Assembly: GCA_947440875.1 (NCBI GenBank)
Contig: CANETG010000178.1
Coordinates: 1 to 5,825, forward strand
From: Bacteriovoracaceae bacterium
Lineage (GTDB): Bacteria; Bdellovibrionota; Bacteriovoracia; Bacteriovoracales; Bacteriovoracaceae
DNA length: 5,825 nt
Reading direction: 5' to 3'
This document shows positions 1 through 5,065 of the stretch, one piece after another (position 1 is the first letter of the stretch; each line of letters starts with the position of its first letter). The position numbers and the translations under genes were made by a program. The notes under the pieces were generated by a model. That model was not told the DNA's origin. It made no database searches and saw only the letters and a program-made list of their open reading frames with translations.

Positions 1-2
1 AT

Positions 3-77
3 GAGCGAATGAATCTGTATCTCAAGAAGGCCAAAGAAGCTCCTGTGCAGAAAAAAGACGAGATGACGATTCACTAA
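3..77 (+). CDS. Possible C-terminal tail of an upstream plus-strand gene (partial)
   Basis: Plus-strand frame 3 is open from the window edge to a TAA at 75-77. It would encode a short, lysine-rich, hydrophilic tail ending in MTIH. The other two plus frames stop at once (TGA at 2-4 and 10-12), so an upstream plus-strand gene would end either here or within the first 12 bases. The TAA overlaps the complementary TAG of the minus-strand amidohydrolase gene, as expected for tightly packed convergent genes. Only 24 codons are visible and no family can be recognised. It could also be a chance opening, or a 23-codon ORF starting at ATG 9. Confidence 0.35.
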   Translation, partial: ERMNLYLKKAKEAPVQKKDEMTIH

Positions 78-889
78 GAATCAAACTTCGCCAACCCATC
101 CGCAAGAACTTGGGTGAGTAACGGGCGGAGGGAATTAACCTTCTTAGGAATGAGCTGTTTCAAATCTTCATCCATGTACACCGAGCGGTTGATTTCAATT
201 TGAATATTATTGGTGCGGAAGCGGTCAACGAATTCCGTGACGAATCCACCAATGTAGGGATCGTTGAGCGTCGCCGAGTGTCCAAGAATTGTAAAAGCAT
301 CTTTGAAATAATGAATGAACTGCGGCTCGCATGTTTTGCCCTTCCGATCAGAGAGACAAAAATCAGGCCGCGATGTTTTCTGGTGCGGATTCTGTTTCAT
401 GTGATAGGCCGTTGGTTGGGAAGGCATGCTGTGAAGATCTATCATTGAAACTTTACCGGTCTTTCGTTTCTCGAGATCCACCAGAGCAGCCTTCAAAATC
501 TCATAGTAAGGACGGTGAAACTCCTCGATGAATTTTTTTGTTTCCTCTGGCGTTGGATTTTTTGTGACAAGTTTTTTCCCCTGAGTATTTTCTTTCCAGA
601 ATAAAACACAGTTTTCTTCAGAGCGGTTGAGATCAACACAAACACGGTGAACGTTGGCGACGAGGACAGCAATCCCCGCCCGTTGAAGAACGGGAATATC
701 GATCAGCTCGTTGACTTTAAAATCGACGTCTTCTTGGTAAGCGCGCTCATCCCCAGACAGGAAAGGAAGAAACTCTGACGGAATGCTCTCTCCAGAATGC
801 GGAATAGAAAGTAAGCCTAAATAATGAGGTCCTATGGGTGGGTAGAAGTCAAAAAGGGCATTTTTTTGGGGGTGCTCTAAGGTAAACAT
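74..889 (-). CDS. N-formylglutamate amidohydrolase family protein
   Basis: This 271-residue protein belongs to the FGase/HutG-like family, zinc-dependent amidohydrolases. The type enzyme splits N-formyl-L-glutamate into glutamate and formate in the last step of one histidine degradation route. The visible family motifs, in order, are SIPHSG near residues 28-33, a D-x-D around 54-56, HRVCVDLNR at 81-89, DLHSMP at 151-156, and near the C-terminus QIEINRSVYMDE (about 230-241). There is no signal peptide or membrane segment, so it is probably cytoplasmic. Length is normal for the family. ATG 889 is the first possible start in frame, because a TAA lies four codons upstream. It has no good Shine-Dalgarno at normal spacing; the AGGAGG at 918-913 suits a different, out-of-frame ATG at 905. 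No hut genes are visible, so the true substrate may be another N-acyl or N-formyl amino acid. Family assignment is firm; substrate is inferred. Confidence 0.85.
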   Translation of the reverse strand: MFTLEHPQKNALFDFYPPIGPHYLGLLSIPHSGESIPSEFLPFLSGDERAYQEDVDFKVNELIDIPVLQRAGIAVLVANVHRVCVDLNRSEENCVLFWKENTQGKKLVTKNPTPEETKKFIEEFHRPYYEILKAALVDLEKRKTGKVSMIDLHSMPSQPTAYHMKQNPHQKTSRPDFCLSDRKGKTCEPQFIHYFKDAFTILGHSATLNDPYIGGFVTEFVDRFRTNNIQIEINRSVYMDEDLKQLIPKKVNSLRPLLTQVLADGLAKFDS

Positions 890-905
890 ATGAAAGTTTT
901 ACCAT
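849..905 (-). promoter_or_regulatory. AGGAGG-led 18-codon ORF overlapping the amidohydrolase start
   Basis: A perfect AGGAGG (minus strand, 918-913) is followed by 7 bases and then ATG at 905, the best ribosome binding site in the window. This ATG is not in frame with the amidohydrolase. It opens 18 codons (MVKLSYVYLRAPPKKCPF) that end at TGA 851-849, 38 bases past the amidohydrolase ATG at 889. The true gene start has no comparable site. The arrangement could be a leader ORF that loads ribosomes, with re-initiation at 889. Alternatively the spacing could be a sequence error or natural variation in the run of seven A residues (861-867), which lies inside the overlap. Seen directly: SD, ORF and overlap. 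Function is inference. Confidence 0.4.
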
Positions 906-934
906 GCTTGTGCCTCCTGCGTCCACGTCACTCT

Positions 935-963
935 TTCCTAATGAGTGTCAACTGGACTATAAA
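935..963 (+). promoter_or_regulatory. Candidate sigma-70-type promoter for gsk
   Basis: TATAAA at 958-963 is a good -10 element. A weak TTCCTA lies 17 bases upstream at 935-940 and matches the -35 consensus at only three positions. Transcription would start near 970 and leave a leader of about 20 bases that holds the gsk ribosome binding site, GAGG at 978-981. The 890-989 spacer separates divergent genes. On the other strand the same bases read TATAGT (961-956), a possible -10 for the amidohydrolase, so the two promoters may share DNA. No operator palindrome was seen. Confidence 0.35.
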
Positions 964-989
964 CAGTTTCAAATTCCGAGGTATTTTTT

Positions 990-2288
990 ATGAAGTTTCC
1001 AGGCCGGCGCAACACCAAGCACTATTTCCCTGTCGAAGATAAACAGCGGATGTCGTTTGACGATGAAATTTCTCGCGCGGGTAACGTTTACGTTGTCGGG
1101 ATTGATCAGCTCCTCGTGGACATTGAGATCCCGGTTGAAGATGAGTTCCTTGCACGTCATAAATTTGCGAAGTCAGAATCTTTTATCATCGACGATAAGC
1201 TCGCCGATGATATTTATTGGGACATGAAAAATCGCGGTCTCATCACGGGTGAGTTCCCTGGTGGTGCGGTCGGAAATACACTCCATAACTTTTCCATCCT
1301 TTCAGATTGTCCGTCAGTTGCTCTCGGGACGATTAATAAGAGTATTGAACTGGGCGATTACGCTTTTAAATACATCTGTAACACGAGCTCGAAAGTGAAC
1401 CTCACTTATCTCCAGCCGTGTCCGAGTCCGATGGGACGTGCGCTTTGTTTTGTGTCCCCAGACCGCGAAAGAACCTTCGCGATCTCCAAAGGCTGCATGA
1501 ATAATCTTTCCCCGGATTTCATTCCGCAGGAAGTGATTGAAAAGTCTGCGGCCCTCCTCGTTTCTGCGTACACTCTCAGGGATAAAAAAGCCCCCATCTT
1601 TCAATCCACTATGCGCGCGATGGATGTGGCCCGCGCAGCGGCAGTTCCCGTCGTCCTAAGTATGGGTACGAGTGGACTCGTCCAAGAAAACAAAGAATTG
1701 TTATTAGAAGTTCTTTCAAATTACGTTTCGATCGTCGCCATGAATGAAGCCGAAGCACTAGCACTCACTCATATTTCCGATCCCCTCCTCGCAGCAGAGC
1801 GCGTCCTTGATCTTTGTGACATGGTCCTCCTCACCGTGGGTGCTCGCGGTCTTTACATCGGTGCATTGACGGACACGGCTCACGCCCGTGAAACGGAAGA
1901 TCCGCTCCACACAAAATCAATTGTCGAATACAATAAGTGGGAGTACTCCCGCGCGATGATGAGAAAAGAATGTCGAGAGCCGATTAAATTCTACACTCAC
2001 ATCAATCCGTTCCGGGGTGGACCGATGATGATTAAAAATACTAACGGAGCTGGCGACGCTGCTTTGGCCGCAGTTCTGCACGATATTTCGGCCAACCAAT
2101 ATCACCGCCAAAAAGTACCGAACTCACCCAAACACGTGACGAGCTTTCTGACCTATTCGTCGATCTCTCAGATTAGTAAGTATGCCAACCGAGTCTCTTT
2201 TGAAGTCCTCTCACAGAATTCTCCGCGACTTCTGCGTGGACTCCCAGAGCGAGAAGCTGGACTCGAAGAGGCCTACTGGGCAAAATGA
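990..2288 (+). CDS. gsk: Inosine-guanosine kinase
   Basis: Gsk phosphorylates inosine and guanosine with ATP to IMP and GMP in cytoplasmic purine salvage. The 432-residue product matches the remembered E. coli Gsk (434 residues) along its whole length: the MKFPG..KHYFPV start, VVGIDQ.LVDIE (36-46), the GGAVGNTLHN substrate-side loop (91-100), NTSS (131-134), ERTFAIS (160-166), the PfkB-type NTNGAGD motif (350-356) with D356 as the expected catalytic base, and the tail RGLPERE..LEE.YW (416-430). It is a ribokinase/PfkB superfamily member of the Gsk type, longer than ordinary ribokinases. ATG 990 is set by the conserved N-terminus and by GAGG at 978-981, 8 bases upstream. The TGA overlaps the start of the next gene as ATGA, suggesting a two-gene operon with coupled translation. 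All expected motifs are intact. Confidence 0.95.
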   Translation: MKFPGRRNTKHYFPVEDKQRMSFDDEISRAGNVYVVGIDQLLVDIEIPVEDEFLARHKFAKSESFIIDDKLADDIYWDMKNRGLITGEFPGGAVGNTLHNFSILSDCPSVALGTINKSIELGDYAFKYICNTSSKVNLTYLQPCPSPMGRALCFVSPDRERTFAISKGCMNNLSPDFIPQEVIEKSAALLVSAYTLRDKKAPIFQSTMRAMDVARAAAVPVVLSMGTSGLVQENKELLLEVLSNYVSIVAMNEAEALALTHISDPLLAAERVLDLCDMVLLTVGARGLYIGALTDTAHARETEDPLHTKSIVEYNKWEYSRAMMRKECREPIKFYTHINPFRGGPMMIKNTNGAGDAALAAVLHDISANQYHRQKVPNSPKHVTSFLTYSSISQISKYANRVSFEVLSQNSPRLLRGLPEREAGLEEAYWAK

Positions 2289-3262
2289 GCGTTTCAAAAG
2301 AGGCCCTTTTCAACGAAGTGAAGGGCTCGCTCTTTGAGTACCTGGTGGGAAAAGAAATTGCCGTCCGAGATGGTGATGAACTCACTTTTCAAAAATCACT
2401 TGACCCCAATTATCTCACTGTCCTGGCCCAACAGGACCGGATGGTTCGTCAGTTTTATCCAGAGATGACTGGTTTTCTTGGGCAGGTTTCAAAACTCACC
2501 ACGGATGAGCTCGAGAAGTATGTGGGCACAAAAATGAGTCGCCCAAAACTTCTGGGAAAGTTTATCAACTCATCATTAGGCGCGACTTTTAAAGAAGCCG
2601 ACCTCTCTTTCGAAACCAATGGCAAAGAAAAGTTTGTGAGTCTAAAACTCAATAAGAAAAACTCCTACGTGAACACCAAAAGCGGTGGCATAAAAAGTTT
2701 TTTTTCCCATTATTTCCCCTTCGTTTCTGTTCAGATCCAGGAAAAATTTAATCGGGTCGTGGAGATGGAATTCGAGACCCTGGGAAGGGAGCTTCATGCT
2801 TTCCACGATCTGCCCTACGCTGGAAATTTTTCCGCTTGGGTGAAAAAAGGATTCTCGGAACTTCCGGGTGAATTGAGCGCGGGTGAAAGGATGATTTTGA
2901 AGGCGTACTACGCCAGAATCGCTCGAGAAATGCATCTGATCCTGTCTGCACTTGAAAAGGAGAACCCAGAAGAGTTCCGCTCAAATCTCGCGGCACTGAT
3001 GGGGTTCGGGCAGGAAGAAGTTATCCAAGCTGTATGTTTCCATGACATGAAATCGGACGGAATACCTTATCTCCATATCCATGAATTAGAGGTCCATGCA
3101 TTGAGTAAGGCGCAGCTTCTGCCGTTTGACAATATTTCATCGGTGGAGCTCGACGTGGGAGGAGATCTTCTTCAGATAAGAGTTAAGCCAATGAATAAGT
3201 TCACCACGACTGCAATTAAAGTCAATTGCTCAGTGAAGTTTAAGCGGCCCAGTGGCGCTTGA
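2285..3262 (+). CDS. Unrecognised 325-residue protein, possible PD-(D/E)XK-like nuclease fold
   Basis: I do not recognise this protein by name. It starts on the ATGA shared with the gsk stop. AAGAGG at 2266-2271 lies 13 bases upstream, so coupled translation is likely. It has no signal peptide or membrane segment. The N-terminal half has the order expected of a PD-(D/E)XK nuclease core: a helix with KGSLFEYLVG (13-22, E18), D106 starting one strand, then FVSLK (117-121) with S119-x-K121 where (D/E)-x-K would be, followed by SGGIKSFF (133-140). The middle is helical and charged. The C-terminal part holds HIH (264-266) and a basic IRVKPMNKF stretch (298-306) that looks like a conserved binding strand. 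No methyltransferase neighbours it, so it is not a visible restriction-modification pair. The 3' end overlaps the convergent minus-strand gene by 23 bp. The ORF is very likely a real gene; the nuclease idea is inference and may describe an inactive variant. Confidence 0.8.
   Translation: MSVSKEALFNEVKGSLFEYLVGKEIAVRDGDELTFQKSLDPNYLTVLAQQDRMVRQFYPEMTGFLGQVSKLTTDELEKYVGTKMSRPKLLGKFINSSLGATFKEADLSFETNGKEKFVSLKLNKKNSYVNTKSGGIKSFFSHYFPFVSVQIQEKFNRVVEMEFETLGRELHAFHDLPYAGNFSAWVKKGFSELPGELSAGERMILKAYYARIAREMHLILSALEKENPEEFRSNLAALMGFGQEEVIQAVCFHDMKSDGIPYLHIHELEVHALSKAQLLPFDNISSVELDVGGDLLQIRVKPMNKFTTTAIKVNCSVKFKRPSGA
3240..3262. terminator. Hairpin filling the convergent gene overlap
   Basis: AAGCG (3242-3246) pairs with CGCTT (3256-3260), and CC (3248-3249) pairs with GG (3254-3255) after a one-base bulge, leaving a four-base loop. 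A T-G wobble and a T-A pair extend the stem to 3240 and 3262. The stem therefore runs from the minus-strand stop (complement of 3240-3242) to the plus-strand TGA (3260-3262). No T-tract follows on either strand, so it is not a standard intrinsic terminator. It could still stop or protect both transcripts. Confidence 0.35.
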
Positions 3263-3809
3263 TCAGTTCAGAGTCCATCTGTTCAAACTCAAAAGCATAA
3301 CCTTTTTTTCTCACTAGGTGATGAGCGCAGTCGAGCCACATAGACGGTGCTGTTGAGGAAAGACAGATCACCTTCTCGTGGGAGCTTTTCATCAGTGCTG
3401 ATTTCAGCGTTTTCATGAGGAAGGGAGGGAAAGTCTCTTCATTCATTTCGACGAGGAGCTGGGGCGCAGGTTCAAGAATTCCACGCATGAGACTTACCAG
3501 GAAACATTCCCACGGTACCGACACAGAAGCTCTCTTATACGGCTCTTGCAGGAGCGGAATAAGAGAGGAAATCATCGGGTGATTCTCTTTAACGAAATCA
3601 TCCCAAAGCTCCTGCGGCGCTGAGAGCTGAAGATTTTCCCAGAGAGTGAGATTCGGAATGAGAGAGGAGTTGCCGTGAACAAAAGAGAAGCCTGAGCATT
3701 TCCCTGCGGAAATTGTTTTCGATAACTGGAGGAGATCCTTCAGCACAGGTGAGGGACCTAGAGTGTTCCTTTCATAGACATAAAAACCGGGGTAGTGCTG
3801 CTTATCCAT
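3240..3809 (-). CDS. Degenerate ABC-type ATPase-like domain protein
   Basis: The 189-residue product follows the landmarks of an ABC transporter ATPase domain but lacks its catalytic residues. FSFVHGNSSLIPNLTLWENL (41-60) corresponds to the Q-loop region (usual form FVFQ..sLiP.lTv.EN), with H45 in place of Gln. SVPWECFLVSLMRGIL (97-112) aligns without gaps to LSGGEQQRVALARALL: SGG is lost while the ARALL arginine (R109) is kept. PQLLVEMNEE (116-125) matches Walker B with the Asp-Glu pair replaced. KVICLSST (146-153) matches the H-loop strand with no His. GPSPVLKDLL (18-27) could be a ruined Walker A. The segment up to the Q-loop is some 20 residues shorter than normal. No membrane segment or signal peptide is visible. 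ATG 3809 is the only plausible start before an upstream in-frame TAA, and its Shine-Dalgarno is weak. The frame is open throughout, so the gene may be kept for a non-ATPase role. ABC ancestry is inferred from motif order. Confidence 0.75.
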   Translation of the reverse strand: MDKQHYPGFYVYERNTLGPSPVLKDLLQLSKTISAGKCSGFSFVHGNSSLIPNLTLWENLQLSAPQELWDDFVKENHPMISSLIPLLQEPYKRASVSVPWECFLVSLMRGILEPAPQLLVEMNEETFPPFLMKTLKSALMKSSHEKVICLSSTAPSMWLDCAHHLVRKKGYAFEFEQMDSELIKRHWAA

Positions 3810-3835
3810 CTTTAAGTTTCTCGGATCAAACTTCC

Positions 3836-3864
3836 TAGAACCTTAAAGGAAAGTGTCTTATACT
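3836..3864 (+). promoter_or_regulatory. Candidate promoter for the mnmA-like gene
   Basis: TATACT at 3859-3864 is a strong -10 match, with a weak TAGAAC 17 bases upstream (3836-3841). Transcription would begin near 3871, almost on the first in-frame ATG (3872). That favours translation from ATG 3905, which then has a leader of about 34 bases and its own ribosome binding site. On the minus strand the same bases read TATAAG (3862-3857), a possible -10 for the divergent ABC-like gene. Confidence 0.4.
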
Positions 3865-3904
3865 TTTCATCATGGACGGAAAGAACAAGCTTATGGAGAC
3901 CTAC

Positions 3905-5065
3905 ATGCCCGACAAAGCCTCTCGGAAAGAGAAGGTCGTCGTTGGTCTTTCTGGTGGCCTGGACTCCATGGTGACGGCCTACCTTCTCAAAATTCAGCGC
4001 TACGACTTGATCGGTGTGACCATTGCTCCCTCGCTCGATGATTATCCCAAAGATCAGACAACACTTTTTTCTTGCGGCATCAGTGAGATAAAAATCGAAG
4101 CACTCTCAAACTTTTGTCAGCAATTAGGGATCCCCCACCACGTCGTGAGAATTCCCAGAGAGTTTCGCGAAATCGTCCTCGAGAGATGGATATCAAAAAA
4201 AGCTTCCGGCGACGTCCCTGATCAATGTTGGTTTTGCCATCATTTACGGATGGAATCCCTTCACGCTCAAATGAAGGCACTCGGGGCCAAGCGTGTAGCG
4301 ACGGGCCACTACGCAAAAATTGCCAACCAAGATGCTCAAGGCCTCACTTTCGTTCAAACGTCCAATGATGAAACACACGATCAGTCGGTGCTGCTGTCCC
4401 GGTTGCCTCAAGAAATACTGAAAGATCTTATGCTTCCGTTGTCTGACCTTCAGAAAAAAGAAGTGTTAAAACTTGCTGAAAATTTTGGCGTAAATGGAAA
4501 TGATCACGGGGCCATGCCCTTTGAGTGCTTTCCTGAAAATGAAGACACCATTGCGTATCTTGAAACAAAGCTTCCTCACAGATTCCGCAAAGAAGGAATT
4601 GTGCTCAATGGAACTGGTGAGCGTGTCATGGAACACGAGGGGATTCATCGATTCCGCCACGGCACCCAAGTCATGCAGACGAGTGGAAGAATTCCTCTTC
4701 TTCTTGCCCGATACATTACTTCAGAAAGAAAAATGATTCTTCATCCGGAGTCTTGGTTTCAGCGGACCCGGATCGTTCTGCGCTCTTGCCTCATTCCACC
4801 GGAAACTCCGTGGGCGGTTCCTTTTCGTGGGATCCTCGAGCGAAAAAAGACAAAGCATGAAGCATGGTTTTATCCCAAGTCTTTAAACTCTTGTGTCGTA
4901 GAATTTGATTCGCCTGTCAACATGATGGAAGGCGAAGTTTTGAGTGTTTTGAAAAAGAAAGGTAAAAATTCTCGTATTCTTCTTTCTGGGTGTGCGTGTT
5001 TTATTGATGAAGAAATAATAGAAGGGGATTCTCATGCTAAAGTTGATTACGCTCGCGAGTTTTAG
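3905..5065 (+). CDS. mnmA: MnmA-like tRNA 2-thiouridylase
   Basis: MnmA activates U34 of the Lys, Glu and Gln tRNAs with ATP and installs sulfur to give 2-thiouridine, receiving sulfur from a cysteine-persulfide relay. From ATG 3905 the protein has 386 residues: the PP-loop SGGLDS (16-21), the VPDQCWFCH segment (104-112) matching the family's TPNPCxxCN with C111 as the expected first catalytic Cys, VATGHYAKI (131-139), DQS (159-161), a LPL..L.K.EV..LAE stretch (about 177-192), and MPFECF (204-209) with C208 matching the second catalytic Cys. MEHEGIHRFRHGTQ stands where lGeHdGi..yTiGQR is usual, so this loop is divergent. ATG 3905 is preferred because GGAG at 3895-3898 lies 6 bases upstream. 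ATG 3872 would add 11 residues and has no close RBS. It is slightly longer than a typical MnmA. Its 3' end overlaps the next gene by 32 bp. It may be the true MnmA or a paralogue. Confidence 0.8.
   Translation: MPDKASRKEKVVVGLSGGLDSMVTAYLLKIQRYDLIGVTIAPSLDDYPKDQTTLFSCGISEIKIEALSNFCQQLGIPHHVVRIPREFREIVLERWISKKASGDVPDQCWFCHHLRMESLHAQMKALGAKRVATGHYAKIANQDAQGLTFVQTSNDETHDQSVLLSRLPQEILKDLMLPLSDLQKKEVLKLAENFGVNGNDHGAMPFECFPENEDTIAYLETKLPHRFRKEGIVLNGTGERVMEHEGIHRFRHGTQVMQTSGRIPLLLARYITSERKMILHPESWFQRTRIVLRSCLIPPETPWAVPFRGILERKKTKHEAWFYPKSLNSCVVEFDSPVNMMEGEVLSVLKKKGKNSRILLSGCACFIDEEIIEGDSHAKVDYAREF

Noticed and set aside
200..531. Plus-strand open frames opposite the amidohydrolase gene
   Set aside because: They are antisense to a conserved coding region, compositionally odd, and have no recognisable motifs.
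923..951. Minus-strand TTGACA (951-946) as the -35 of an amidohydrolase promoter
   Set aside because: No -10-like hexamer occurs 16 to 18 bases downstream; the bases there read ACGTGG, GACGTG or CGTGGA.
1314..1604. Minus-strand open frame of 96 codons within gsk
   Set aside because: It is fully inside a well-supported conserved gene and has no recognisable domain, so it is a frame shadow.
2285..3262. A restriction-modification system
   Set aside because: No DNA methyltransferase or specificity protein is present in the window, and the nuclease-like core itself is only tentative.
3270..3309. T-run at 3303-3309 as an intrinsic terminator for the plus-strand pair
   Set aside because: No stable GC-rich stem sits immediately before it; the best pairing is only about four bases with a long loop. 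It also lies within the minus-strand gene's coding sequence.
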